Virus record (IMG/VR): IMGVR_UViG_3300025131_009354
Span: 1-64,000 of that record
DNA: 64,000 nt
Strand: one strand, 5' to 3'
Source of the DNA: a virus
Shown here piece by piece: positions 44,673 through 53,852 of the stretch. The notes below the pieces were generated by a model, which ran no database searches, was not told where the DNA came from, and saw nothing but the letters and a program-made list of their open reading frames with translations. The position numbers and the translations under genes are program-made. Within the stretch, counting starts at the first letter, position 1. The number at the start of each line of letters is the position of its first letter.

Positions 44673-45296
44673 ATGTCCCGCATAAAACTCAAAAAGCTAA
44701 CTCTTCAATATGCCTTTCTAAAATTAGAGAAAGAAGAAGTAGAAGAGGCTTGTTCCGGCCAAGAAAAAGAAATTCAAGAATATATGAGAAAGTATTACCC
44801 AGAATACTATGAAGTTTCTCCAGAGGCTGAGGAGAAGCCCAAACAAGAAGACGCTGAAAATAAAGCAGAGAAGACAGACAATAAAGAGGAAGATATACCC
44901 GAGGATTCTGAACCAGAAGATATAGAAGAGTTCGAAGAACGAGAGTCAATTCCAAAAAACAAGGATCTTAGGACTCTTTATCGTAAGATTGTATCAAAAA
45001 CACATCCAGACAAAATAGGAGATGATAAATATGCTGAAGTATTTAATGCTGCGGCCAGAGCCTATGAAGAAGATAATCTTGCGAAGCTGTTAGAGATAGC
45101 CGGCACGCTCAATATAGAATTAGTGGAACTATCCCCAGAATCCGTCGCTCTCTTAGAAAATAACATAAAAATGTTAGTCAAAGAAGTACATAATATGAAG
45201 CAGTCTACAGCCTGGGCTTGGGCAAACGCCGAAACCGAGGAACAAAAACAAAAGATTATCAAGTTTTTAATGGATTCAAGGGGAATTAAAAAATGA
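44673..45296 (+). CDS. J-domain-containing protein
   Basis: 207 residues. An N-terminal coiled coil (to about 50), a Glu/Lys/Asp-rich disordered stretch (50-95), then LRTLYRKIVSKTHPDKIGDD with the HPD motif and FNAAARAYEEDNLAKLL, a J domain placed in the middle, then C-terminal helices. J domains stimulate Hsp70 ATPase, so this may recruit host DnaK to a phage substrate. No DnaK is encoded here. Confidence 0.8.
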   Translation: MSRIKLKKLTLQYAFLKLEKEEVEEACSGQEKEIQEYMRKYYPEYYEVSPEAEEKPKQEDAENKAEKTDNKEEDIPEDSEPEDIEEFEERESIPKNKDLRTLYRKIVSKTHPDKIGDDKYAEVFNAAARAYEEDNLAKLLEIAGTLNIELVELSPESVALLENNIKMLVKEVHNMKQSTAWAWANAETEEQKQKIIKFLMDSRGIKK

Positions 45297-45652
45297 ACGA
45301 ACAAAGTAAAAGACAAATAGCAGTTGTAGTTAATGACGATGATCTTCGCCCAATACTGAAGAATATCTTTATTCTTATTGTGAAAAGAAATAACACTCTC
45401 AGAGAAGAAGCCCTTAAAGCGCTCGATAAGGAAATCAACGAAGGCGAACCATCAGATATTATAAAGGCTATGACAGGACTTACAGCCGTGGCGGCACAAA
45501 TGGCTGTAGAGCTTCAGGACGTTGCTGCCCTAGTACACCAAATGAATGATCAAGTGGAAGAGGAAGAACTACTCTCCCCCGATGCAGAGGTCATTGAAGA
45601 TTTGCCTAATCTGCCGGAAAACAGTCTCAGAATTAGTGACCGGAGTGAATAG
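45293..45652 (+). CDS. Hypothetical acidic helical protein
   Basis: 119 residues starting ATGA-coupled to the J-domain gene. Helical, acidic C-terminus. Its last 84 bases overlap the leftward lipoprotein gene tail to tail. Confidence 0.6.
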   Translation: MNEQSKRQIAVVVNDDDLRPILKNIFILIVKRNNTLREEALKALDKEINEGEPSDIIKAMTGLTAVAAQMAVELQDVAALVHQMNDQVEEEELLSPDAEVIEDLPNLPENSLRISDRSE

Positions 45653-46834
45653 GCGATCGTGCTCGCCACGAACCAACTCTAAAAAAGTATGATGATGTTC
45701 AAGTAGGGCAAAGATGAATATTTCAAAGCCTCCATCGAGCGCCAATTGATTGACTTCTCTCACGTCTGTGCCAACAATTGTTTGAGATATCTCGTCTGTC
45801 ATTAGTATTATTACTTTTTGGTTCCCGCTTTCCCAGCCAAAGGGATACAACCCGTTCATCGACCATTTTAGAGCGTCGATTGATGGTTCGACACCACCGT
45901 CAGGAAGCTGACGGATGGACTCAAGATATGGAAGAAAATCCACAGCGTCAACGAAGTTTGTGACCATCTCAGAATGACGGGTTAAAGCTGGCTCATATGC
46001 CCCAAGGGAATGTCTACCTATGACAGCCAGACCAAATCGAAAGTTGCTTGTCAAAGGGTCGTCTAAAAGAGGAGCAATGCCCTCTATCATTGATTCTATC
46101 TCGTCATCAAACGATCCGGAAATATCGATAATAAAGACAATATCCACTCCACGATTATCGAAGCCCTCATCAACTTCACCATCGCAGTCGTTGTCTAAAT
46201 CATCACAACGCTCAGGTACAGGCAAAACCTGTCCATCACAAGGCCCGTCAAAACCACCCTCTTGGCAATATCTAACTCCTGCCCTGCATTCGCCAACAGC
46301 CATTGTGCCAGCCGGCCCATCATAACAAACAATGGCTGTTGTGTTGGCAACTCCTTCGTCAATTGTTCCGTTACAGTTATTGTCTAATCCGTCACACACT
46401 TCCTCTTGCGGGCCAACGTGCCCATCACAGAAAAGGTCTGACTCTTCACATTTCATTACGCCAGGAGTGCAGACGCCCACACCATAATCTGCTCCTTCAA
46501 CAAACCCGCACAGCATGTGTTGTTCTGGATATGTTTCGTCTACGGCTCCGTCGCAGTCATTATCTATTCCATCACATTCTTCGCTTGTTGGTGCAACTGC
46601 ACCATGACACTCTCCCCAACCATTAAAAGTACACCTCCTGGTGCCATATGAACATTGTCCCGGAATAGTAGGGAGTTTAGCTGGGTTCATGTTGGCATAT
46701 ATTTCACCAAGATGATTGCACACCTGTTCTTGTCCCGGCGTACACTCTAGCGCAATTAACTCATCATCATCTAAACATGCAGAGCAGCTTGCGAGCAAGA
46801 TCGCGGGCACCAAAAATAATAATAAACGTCTCAC
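45569..46834 (-). CDS. MopE-repeat and VWA-domain lipoprotein
   Basis: GTG start at 46834 with AGGA upstream. 421 residues: lipoprotein signal MRRLLLFLVPAILLASC, then three MopE-type metal-binding motifs (ECDGIDNDCDGAVDE, VCDGLDNNCNGTIDE, RCDDLDNDCDGEVDE) in a Cys-rich region, then a VWA domain with MIDAS DISGS and LMTDE. Proteins of this design are typical of myxobacterial and other deltaproteobacterial surfaces. It would sit in the envelope and bind a ligand or ion. Looks host-derived and is one of only three - strand genes in the window. Confidence 0.85.
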   Translation of the reverse strand: MRRLLLFLVPAILLASCSACLDDDELIALECTPGQEQVCNHLGEIYANMNPAKLPTIPGQCSYGTRRCTFNGWGECHGAVAPTSEECDGIDNDCDGAVDETYPEQHMLCGFVEGADYGVGVCTPGVMKCEESDLFCDGHVGPQEEVCDGLDNNCNGTIDEGVANTTAIVCYDGPAGTMAVGECRAGVRYCQEGGFDGPCDGQVLPVPERCDDLDNDCDGEVDEGFDNRGVDIVFIIDISGSFDDEIESMIEGIAPLLDDPLTSNFRFGLAVIGRHSLGAYEPALTRHSEMVTNFVDAVDFLPYLESIRQLPDGGVEPSIDALKWSMNGLYPFGWESGNQKVIILMTDEISQTIVGTDVREVNQLALDGGFEIFIFALLEHHHTFLELVRGEHDRLFTPVTNSETVFRQIRQIFNDLCIGGE

Positions 46835-47301
46835 TTCATCGTATCCTCAGCGCAACTTTCAAAAGTCGAATATAATACCATGGTCATGACGGTACTATTG
46901 AATACACGAAATCGAATCTTCTTCAAGGGAAGATCTTCCATATTATACATCGCCGTCAAAACAATTGGAGGCGTATTATCTGATTGGGAAGGGGTTTTAA
47001 AAGCTAGAAGGAGTGAGTTCCCAGGGCCGTTTTGTAAGATCCCAGAAATATAGCCATCTTTTATTACTTCGGGTATTCCGATTTGAGCGGAAGACGTATC
47101 ACCTGGGAAGGTGGTTATCCTATCGCTAATATGGATGACCCACTTGCAGTTATTGTTCTGCCCCGGCATATAAAATGTGGATTTTGCCGCAAATACAGTT
47201 TGATGTATATTGTTGGCTTTTGTTTGGTAATAAAGAGCCGCGGCGCAAGAGATAGCAAGTATCCCCAGAAGTATAACTCTTTTTGTAAGGAATTTAGTCA
47301 A
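46831..47301 (-). CDS. Membrane-anchored hypothetical protein
   Basis: TTG 47301 preceded by AAGGAGA. 156 residues: N-terminal transmembrane anchor ILLGILAISCAAALYYQTKA (or uncleaved signal), then an extracytoplasmic beta-rich domain. Its TGA overlaps the GTG of the MopE/VWA gene, so the two are co-expressed. Confidence 0.65.
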   Translation of the reverse strand: MTKFLTKRVILLGILAISCAAALYYQTKANNIHQTVFAAKSTFYMPGQNNNCKWVIHISDRITTFPGDTSSAQIGIPEVIKDGYISGILQNGPGNSLLLAFKTPSQSDNTPPIVLTAMYNMEDLPLKKIRFRVFNSTVMTMVLYSTFESCAEDTMK

Positions 47302-47311
47302 GATACTCTCC

Positions 47312-47566
47312 TTACGGGAGAGGGCTTATCTCAACTACCTTTCCCTTGGGAGATAAAGTAATAAAAGGCATCTTCTTTATCTCTTTAATAAGTATCTCGT
47401 TGTTTGGGCTTTTTGTTTTCTTTTCTATCCAGACAAGAATTTGTGTTTTTTCTTTAATCTGTCCAATGTATGACCACTCGCCTTCGACCTTTTGCCAAAT
47501 TTGAGGAAAGTCAATACTTTGGCTTCCAAATATTAAAAGTCCGAACAACATAATGTTGTTTATCAT
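47312..47566 (-). CDS. Small secreted protein
   Basis: ATG 47566 is preferred: it yields a signal peptide MINNIMLFGLLIFGSQS and has AAAGGA upstream. GTG 47632 would give 22 more residues. 84 residues; the mature part is WQKVEGEWSYIGQIKEKTQI and following strands. First gene of the leftward cassette. Confidence 0.55.
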   Translation of the reverse strand: MINNIMLFGLLIFGSQSIDFPQIWQKVEGEWSYIGQIKEKTQILVWIEKKTKSPNNEILIKEIKKMPFITLSPKGKVVEISPLP

Positions 47567-47647
47567 ATCTTGATCCAATCCTTTCGTGAAATTAATAACC
47601 AGATTTACTGTGGATAAATAGTATCCCTTCACTCTAGTTACTACGAT

Positions 47648-48547
47648 ATGAAGAAAAAAACACCTTTTTACGTCAAGTTTCTTACAATATGGTTACTTTG
47701 CCTGACAAGTTGTATGACCGGTTGTGCCACGATTAACTTTAGTCAAGAGAAAGAAGTAGGGTTGTTGCCGATGCACGCGTTTGTACAAATTCAACAATCT
47801 GTGGAGCTTGAAGGTTGTGGGCAAGATCCTGAAACTAAGGAAAGCAAATGCCAAAAAGCAATAATGCGTTATGTCTCTTCCGGTGCGTATGTTTTTCACA
47901 GTGAGGTATCTGAAGGTTTTTCTTACGCCTTAACGGCCGGTCACTCCTGCCAATCCAGTATTCCAAAGGTTCAAAACATCAACGGATATAAGGTGACGAA
48001 TAATGGCTCAGTCTTTACGGCTGTAGGTTTAAATGGTTCACGACATGACGCAGAAGTAGTAAGTATTAATTCTCGCTTCGATCTTTGTTTGTTAAGAGTT
48101 TCAGATGTACTAGGGAACCCTCCTACTCTCAAAATAGCAAAAAAGGTACCTAGGCGAGGAGAGCTTGTTACAAATATGGCTGCACCTCATGGATTATTCT
48201 GGCCTGGGACAGTGCTACTGTTTAAAGGAATTTTCTCAGGGTATCACAGTAGGGGGTATTCTATTTATACAATCCCCACAAAACCCGGATCTAGCGGGTC
48301 TCCAATTTTAAATGATAAAAATGAACTTATAGGAGTTATTTTTGCTGGCTATTCTATCATCGAGAATGTTGGGCTATCTTCACCGCTTATAGCTATCAGA
48401 GTATTTCTTAAAAAGTCAATAGTTAAAGGGGAAATGGAACTTTTCGAAAAAAGTAGAAAGTCTTCTGGTACAGATAGACAAACTACAATAGAAAGAAGCT
48501 GGATGCAAAAGATGAAAACAAAACTTAGTGAAGTTTTCGGTCAGTAA
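47648..48547 (+). CDS. Trypsin-like serine protease lipoprotein
   Basis: 299 residues. Lipoprotein-type signal (MKKKTPFYVKFLTIWLLCLT, lipobox near SCMTGC at 22-26). Chymotrypsin/DegP-type triad: His99 in LTAGHS, Asp145 in RFDLCLL, Ser216 in KPGSSGSPI. The mature protein would be anchored in the envelope and cut proteins there. It is transcribed away from the leftward cassette, sharing an 81-base divergent region. Unusual cargo for a phage; possibly host-derived. Confidence 0.85.
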   Translation: MKKKTPFYVKFLTIWLLCLTSCMTGCATINFSQEKEVGLLPMHAFVQIQQSVELEGCGQDPETKESKCQKAIMRYVSSGAYVFHSEVSEGFSYALTAGHSCQSSIPKVQNINGYKVTNNGSVFTAVGLNGSRHDAEVVSINSRFDLCLLRVSDVLGNPPTLKIAKKVPRRGELVTNMAAPHGLFWPGTVLLFKGIFSGYHSRGYSIYTIPTKPGSSGSPILNDKNELIGVIFAGYSIIENVGLSSPLIAIRVFLKKSIVKGEMELFEKSRKSSGTDRQTTIERSWMQKMKTKLSEVFGQ

Positions 48548-48562
48548 AATACTTAAGTAACT

Positions 48563-49045
48563 ATGGCTGAACAAAATTTTCAAAATATTCAAAGGGCACT
48601 CGACCAAGCTCCTTCTGTCGTGGGTGCAGGGTCTGCAAGATTTCCCTTATCCGTTAGTCTGAGCGGCTCACCAGTACCCGTTGGGACAAGCGAGACTTTA
48701 ATTCACACCTTTCCGGTTAATACTAATGCCATGGAAGAATTATATGTGTATGCCTACAATTATTCCACTTCGGATTACAATTTGTCAATGTCATTTGCTA
48801 CTGATTCCTCAGATGCTTTCGTAATAAACAATATTATAACGCCGGTATCGTCTATGACTGGGCTTACTTTATGTTATCCAGGGATCCCCCACAAAAGCAC
48901 AGACATATCTAGCCCTTTAAAAGTATTTGTCAAAACCAAAGATAACGCTTCGGCTATAAGTGTCCTCGGTTATGTGATCCGATACTACCCTGTTGATAAC
49001 GGCGGTAATACCCAGGCAACGACCTACGGATATAGTACAGAATGA
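48563..49045 (+). CDS. Putative virion structural protein
   Basis: 160 residues, beta-rich with alternating hydrophobic and Ser/Thr/Asn residues (PVNTNAMEELYVYAYNYSTS, YVIRYYPVDNGGN). Such proteins occur next to fibre genes in marine myoviruses. Its stop overlaps the next ATG (ATGA at 49042). Confidence 0.6.
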   Translation: MAEQNFQNIQRALDQAPSVVGAGSARFPLSVSLSGSPVPVGTSETLIHTFPVNTNAMEELYVYAYNYSTSDYNLSMSFATDSSDAFVINNIITPVSSMTGLTLCYPGIPHKSTDISSPLKVFVKTKDNASAISVLGYVIRYYPVDNGGNTQATTYGYSTE

Positions 49046-49395
49046 GAGACCCTATCCCGCGGAGAATGCTGGGGCCGATCACAAAAGAGATGGGCGGGGA
49101 TCAAGTACCATCCGGTTCTAGTGGTGGCGGCGGTGGCGGCGTAACAATCACAAACAATATCAACGGCTATATATTAAGGGCTACTGGTGATGCGAATAGG
49201 GTAGAGGGTATTCCACAACTTCAATATGATTCTAGCCGCGCTACCTTGACTGCCAGCGCTGGTATATACATTTCCGGTTCAAATGACCCAGGAGATAACT
49301 ATTTATATCTACATGGAACTGATAGTACCGGCGCAAAAAAGCAGTTTAAGATTGAGATAAGCGGGTCTATGTTTAAAGTCATATCTCAAGCCTAG
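49042..49395 (+). CDS. Putative fibre or virion-surface protein
   Basis: 117 residues. A Gly/Ser linker (SGSSGGGGGG) joins a short N-terminal peptide to NNINGYILRATGDANRVEGI then GIYISGSNDPGDNYLYLHGT, a repeat-type beta domain found in phage fibre proteins. Same style as the protein at 43220. Confidence 0.65.
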   Translation: MRDPIPRRMLGPITKEMGGDQVPSGSSGGGGGGVTITNNINGYILRATGDANRVEGIPQLQYDSSRATLTASAGIYISGSNDPGDNYLYLHGTDSTGAKKQFKIEISGSMFKVISQA

Positions 49396-49404
49396 GAGAA
49401 AAAG

Positions 49405-49644
49405 ATGTGGAATTCTATTACTAAAAGGTTCATTCTTAATGAGGATGTCAAAGTTGATCCACTTGCCTCTGTTCAGGCATTATACGATATAATTACGAAT
49501 GTTAAAGTGTCAACTCAGAGGGACAACAAAAGAATACACGTAGCCAAAGAGCATGTAAGAAATATTAAAAGACAACTTCGAAGTCTTAACGAAAAAGTTT
49601 CGAAGCTTGAAGAAGAGCTTAGTCTACTAAACGAGGAAAAATAA
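49405..49644 (+). CDS. Coiled-coil protein with processing-type N-terminus
   Basis: 79 residues, AGGAG upstream. MWNSITKRFILNEDVKVDP has ILNE as a candidate (L/I)xE site; from 40 on it is a coiled coil ending NEKVSKLEEELSLLNEEK. Precedes the 1120-residue gene without a gap. Confidence 0.55.
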   Translation: MWNSITKRFILNEDVKVDPLASVQALYDIITNVKVSTQRDNKRIHVAKEHVRNIKRQLRSLNEKVSKLEEELSLLNEEK

Positions 49645-52600
49645 ATGGGCGGTGTTTATGGTAAGACCGGGCATATGTCTCATTTATATGACAATCCCGA
49701 TTTAACATTCCAGGAAATGAAAGAAATTCTACAAGCCGCGGCCAACGCAGACTTAGATGTAGAAGAAAAGCTAGATGGGCAAAATCTATATTTATCTTAC
49801 TCAATACCAGAGGGGAAAGCCAAAGCTTCTAGGAACCTTACGCATCTTCGTAACAAGGGTGTTGATGCAATGGGATTAGCTAATAAGTTTGCTGGGCGTG
49901 GTACACTGTATGATGCCTTTACAAATTCTTTTGATGCTTTCGAAAAAGCAGTAGAAACAATGAGCCCAGAAGCTAGAGAGAAGGTTTTTGGACCAGATAC
50001 GAACTTTTGGTATAATGCAGAAGTGATGGATCCGGATAATCCAAATATTATCAACTATGATTCTAAAACACTCAAAATACACGATAAAGGTCATTATCGA
50101 TTTGACAGGAAAGCAAAGGACGGAAAAGGGGACAAGATTTTTGAGGATTTCACAGAGAGGTTAGAAATCTTAGATTCGCATCTTGATAGAATACAAAAAG
50201 CCCTAGAGAATCATGACTTTTCACTTATAAGAGACGCGGCTCTTCAATTAAAAAAGATGTCTGATGATGTTCCCTTGCGTACAGCCATTACTAAAATTAA
50301 CTCTATTATCGGTAGAGAGGGACTAAATGATAACGATACTGTAGGTGATTATTTATACAAACGAGTTCACAGTGGGTTAGATACCGATCTCAATGATTTA
50401 AAAAAGGAAGAAATAACAAACTACTTGTTGAAGCTCCCAAGTAATGTGGGACTTAGGGCAATCAAAAAAGGACTATCTCCAGAAGATACGCAAGACCTAA
50501 ATGCTATTATAGCATCAAAATCCAATATACTTCAACAAGCGATTCAGCCAGTTGAAAATGTGATTCATGATTTTACTGTAGAGTTGCTAAAAGGAATGGA
50601 AAGCCGGTTTATTCTTGATAACGATAAGGAAACCGAAAGACTTCAAAATAACTTAGCAAACGCAGTAAACGCCCTTACGGCAACAGGTTCAGAAGATCCT
50701 GCCGCCATAGAGATAATGCAAAGGCACCTAAACAAGATTAAGGACTTTGTGAATATCTCTACCCCTATTGAGGGAGTTGTTTTTGATTATAACGGGCACA
50801 CTTACAAATTCACCGGTAATTTCGCCCCTCTTAACCAGATTTTAGGAATGGTTGACCCTACAAAATATAGCCGCGGCCCACAAAACCCCGAAACAAATAA
50901 TGAGTCCTTAATCTTTTCTAAAAATATTATAAAAGAAGAGGAAGAGAAAATATCTTCTGAACCTAGTAAAGCAGAACGCTTTGTGCTTTCATTGCCAAAA
51001 TTTACTCCTACAGAAGCTTGGGGTGATCCCAATTCTATGGAAAGAGAACAGATTCAAAGAATATTTGATACCGTTGGTGGTGGTGCAACTATTCAAGAAA
51101 AATTACAGTTCTTAAATGATTCTATTAACAATCCCCGAGGAGGAATCAGATCTCCTCGTAGAATTATCAGTACTCTGATTCTTCTGGAATCTATTAGGGC
51201 TGTTATTGAATCATTTGGTGAATCGCCTGCCGGTTTTGTTTTTGAAGGTTTTATGGCCGGATTACTTCGCGGTAAGCAAGTTGCCGGCAGAACTGAAAAG
51301 GGTAATCTCCCTATTCAAGATTTAATTGCTTTCTCTGAACTTGGTGGTGGTAAAAGTGTACCAGTAAGTCTCAAATTGTTAAAGGGATTAGCTCCCGGAA
51401 AAAAAGGTAAGATAACAGATATTGAAGGAAGTTATACTAATCTCATAGATGCACTAGAAGAATTTGGACTCATGGTTTACATCGTTGGTAGAAAAGATGG
51501 TGAACAAATTGTCCTTGAGAAATTTACTTTTACTAGAGATAATTTTATGGAAGCTCTTATAAGAGGGGCTACAGGCGGATTAGTTAAAGAAGCTTATTTG
51601 TTTCAACTCCCCGGAAAAACAGTTGAACAATCTATTCGTAAACTTAAACGAACAAAAGATTGGGATACAAAATATGAACTCTTGCAAACAACTTATGGTT
51701 ACGACCCTAAAGAACGGGCTCGAAAACTAAGCAACAAAGAAAAAGAAGAAGAAATAGCCATAACGGATGAGGTACCTGACGGAGAAGATATAGAAGTAGA
51801 AGTGGACTCAGAAGAGGTAAAGACTCCTGGAAATAGAAAAGATACTTCATATTCTGTAAAAGAATGTCGAAGACTTTGGAATGAAAGGCTGAACGAATCA
51901 TTATTGGTCGAATCTTCCCAGCGACAATGGTCTATTAGTCCCGCCCAATTAAGAAGCATTGCTCCTATGGTTGATTATGAAAAATTAGGATCTTTACCTT
52001 ATAATTCCAATAAGATTGTACAAGTCGCTGAACAATATATGAAATACTTGTCTGATAATCTTTTGAATGTCTTTGAGGCTACTAAAGATTTGTCTGAAAA
52101 TATCACGCAGTATTTTACTTTCCGAAAAAGAAGCAAAGCTATTTCATCAGGGGAAAAAGCGATTGAAGATTCTAACACGATTAGTGATGAAATGGCTCAA
52201 CAATTAAGTCAAGACAAAGGTGTAAAAGAATCATTAAATAATGAGAGATCATATACACAAGGCATTAAGAACTCGGGAGACACCAATGGAAAAAAGATTG
52301 CCCTTTTCCCAGGGAAATTTAAACCACCCCATAGAGGACATTATGAGTTCGCTAAAAAAATGGCTAAAAAACTTGGAAATGAAGGAGAGGTGGTTGTTTT
52401 AATTTCTCCATCTTCTAAGCCTGAAGTAAACCCTCAACAGTCGTTAGAAATTTGGAATCAATATCTGCAATCCGGTGATGCTCCGGATAATATCCAAGTG
52501 GAAATTGCGGATTATCGCAGCCCAATCACCTCAGTTTATGAGTTTGTAGCTGATCCTGTCAAAGCGAGAGCCGGTGATACTATTTATTTAATCAAGAGTT

Positions 52601-53007
52601 CAAAAGATGTCGGAGATACAAGGTATAACGGGGCTCAGTCTTATGCTGAAAGAAAAAATCCTGGTGTCAATGTAGAAATAATAGAGGAAGATCCTGTGAC
52701 TCGTCCTGATGGAACCCCTTACAATGGTGAAGATGCTAGAGAAGCTATAGCCATGAATGACGCTGTCCTTTTCAATACTTTTGTACCAAAAGTTATCGAT
52801 TCAGATGAAATATGGAATATTTTTCATCCAAACGAATCATATAACGAGCACGTAGACTTTATGATAGACGAGATCTCGGCGATGGGATCCGGAGCCGTTT
52901 CTGGCGGTGGTTCTGGCTTCGGGCCACCCAATACCTATAACCCCTATACTCCCGGTAGAGTAAAAAAACCTAAAGTTAAGCGGGCAAAACGACAAAGGCG
53001 GAAGTAA
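49645..53007 (+). CDS. 1120-residue multidomain enzyme: ligase-like, nuclease-like and HxGH nucleotidyltransferase
   Basis: Starts at ATG 49645 one base after the previous stop. Domain 1 (about 1-400): EEKLDGQNL with Lys42 in a KxDG motif, NAEVMDPD around Glu125, and EGVVFDYNGHTYKFTG 376-391, the order of motifs I, III/IIIa, IV and V of DNA/RNA ligases. Domain 2 (about 480-650): FEGF near Glu534, IQDL with Asp559 and VSLKLLK with Lys577, a PD-(D/E)XK-like layout. Domain 3 (about 880-1050): PGKFKPPHRGHYEF with H896-R-G-H899, the signature of adenylyl/cytidylyltransferases such as NMNAT or CTP-transferases. Ends in a Gly-rich linker and a very basic tail. The three together suggest end processing or nucleotide-adduct repair, possibly delivered with the DNA. 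Domain calls are by motif only. Confidence 0.65.
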   Translation: MGGVYGKTGHMSHLYDNPDLTFQEMKEILQAAANADLDVEEKLDGQNLYLSYSIPEGKAKASRNLTHLRNKGVDAMGLANKFAGRGTLYDAFTNSFDAFEKAVETMSPEAREKVFGPDTNFWYNAEVMDPDNPNIINYDSKTLKIHDKGHYRFDRKAKDGKGDKIFEDFTERLEILDSHLDRIQKALENHDFSLIRDAALQLKKMSDDVPLRTAITKINSIIGREGLNDNDTVGDYLYKRVHSGLDTDLNDLKKEEITNYLLKLPSNVGLRAIKKGLSPEDTQDLNAIIASKSNILQQAIQPVENVIHDFTVELLKGMESRFILDNDKETERLQNNLANAVNALTATGSEDPAAIEIMQRHLNKIKDFVNISTPIEGVVFDYNGHTYKFTGNFAPLNQILGMVDPTKYSRGPQNPETNNESLIFSKNIIKEEEEKISSEPSKAERFVLSLPKFTPTEAWGDPNSMEREQIQRIFDTVGGGATIQEKLQFLNDSINNPRGGIRSPRRIISTLILLESIRAVIESFGESPAGFVFEGFMAGLLRGKQVAGRTEKGNLPIQDLIAFSELGGGKSVPVSLKLLKGLAPGKKGKITDIEGSYTNLIDALEEFGLMVYIVGRKDGEQIVLEKFTFTRDNFMEALIRGATGGLVKEAYLFQLPGKTVEQSIRKLKRTKDWDTKYELLQTTYGYDPKERARKLSNKEKEEEIAITDEVPDGEDIEVEVDSEEVKTPGNRKDTSYSVKECRRLWNERLNESLLVESSQRQWSISPAQLRSIAPMVDYEKLGSLPYNSNKIVQVAEQYMKYLSDNLLNVFEATKDLSENITQYFTFRKRSKAISSGEKAIEDSNTISDEMAQQLSQDKGVKESLNNERSYTQGIKNSGDTNGKKIALFPGKFKPPHRGHYEFAKKMAKKLGNEGEVVVLISPSSKPEVNPQQSLEIWNQYLQSGDAPDNIQVEIADYRSPITSVYEFVADPVKARAGDTIYLIKSSKDVGDTRYNGAQSYAERKNPGVNVEIIEEDPVTRPDGTPYNGEDAREAIAMNDAVLFNTFVPKVIDSDEIWNIFHPNESYNEHVDFMIDEISAMGSGAVSGGGSGFGPPNTYNPYTPGRVKKPKVKRAKRQRRK

Positions 53008-53017
53008 TTATAATACT

Positions 53018-53809
53018 ATGAAAAATATAGATAGACAACAAATGATAGCCGAACAAGTAATTCGCGAACACGTTCGTAAAAGAATTAAAAATAAGATCCT
53101 AGAACAAAGACAGAATGAAGGTAAGCTTCGAAAAGTAATTCGTCGGATGATACTTGAAACGGAAACAGGCACAGAAGAGCCAAATAGCTTTACTGGAATA
53201 AATGTGCTAGCTGATTTATTAAAAAGCATCGTACCTGTTCTGGGAGATGGTTACAAAATGCTTACTACTTCAGAAGCGCAGAGGCAGTCATTTAGGACTC
53301 ATATAATCCACGCTGTTAAGAATACTTTACGTCCGATTGAAGTTAATAAAGACGCAGAAGACGTCCAAGAACGCTTTGAGTATGAAATTGATGCCGATAT
53401 CCTTTTAGAAAAAGTAGCTATGGTTGTTGATGATGAGGCAGCCGAATCCGTCGAAGGTGAGTTCATCGATATCGAGGACTCCGCACCAGTAGAAGATGAG
53501 TTTGTAAGAGTTGACGATCAAAATGAAACAGGTCGCAACTTTGCTGCGGAAACATTTAAAAAAATAGAAAAACAAATAGTAGACGCCTATGACCTATTGG
53601 CGGACGATGAAGACCGTAATATGTTTTATGAGTACCTGCTTACGAATCTTCTCCTCTATTTTGATAAGTTTGAAGATGAGTTGGCCAATGAGCTTCCAGA
53701 TGTTTCTACCAAGGAATATGAAGAAGAGAAGCATGACACTGCATCTGCCGGCAGCGAATTCGCACCCGACGCCCCAGCCGGCGAAGCAGATCTCGGCTTA
53801 GAACTTTAA
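53018..53809 (+). CDS. Acidic prohead-core-like protein
   Basis: 263 residues. The first 50 are very basic and helical (QVIREHVRKRIKNKILEQRQ, KLRKVIRRMILETETGT), with ILE-T or VIRE as candidate protease sites; the rest is acidic (DDEAAESVEGEFIDIEDS). Basic head plus acidic body is the pattern of prohead core proteins. Confidence 0.6.
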   Translation: MKNIDRQQMIAEQVIREHVRKRIKNKILEQRQNEGKLRKVIRRMILETETGTEEPNSFTGINVLADLLKSIVPVLGDGYKMLTTSEAQRQSFRTHIIHAVKNTLRPIEVNKDAEDVQERFEYEIDADILLEKVAMVVDDEAAESVEGEFIDIEDSAPVEDEFVRVDDQNETGRNFAAETFKKIEKQIVDAYDLLADDEDRNMFYEYLLTNLLLYFDKFEDELANELPDVSTKEYEEEKHDTASAGSEFAPDAPAGEADLGLEL

Positions 53810-53818
53810 AAATAAAAC

Positions 53819-53846
53819 TTAACACTTTCTCAGGGCTCGTTATAAT
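53819..53846 (+). promoter_or_regulatory. sigma70-type promoter TTAACA-N16-TATAAT
   Basis: TTAACA 53819-53824 with perfect TATAAT 53841-53846, 110 bases before the second promoter and the tmRNA. Confidence 0.7.
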
Positions 53847-53852
53847 AGCTGC

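Noticed and set aside
46020-46626. Frames on the + strand opposite the MopE/VWA lipoprotein
   Set aside because: They have no ribosome sites or domain features, while the - strand gene has a lipobox, metal repeats and a MIDAS.
49302-49311. CTATTTATA copy at about 49302
   Set aside because: Inside the coding sequence of the virion-type protein (Asn-Tyr-Leu-Tyr), not before a gene; counted as background.
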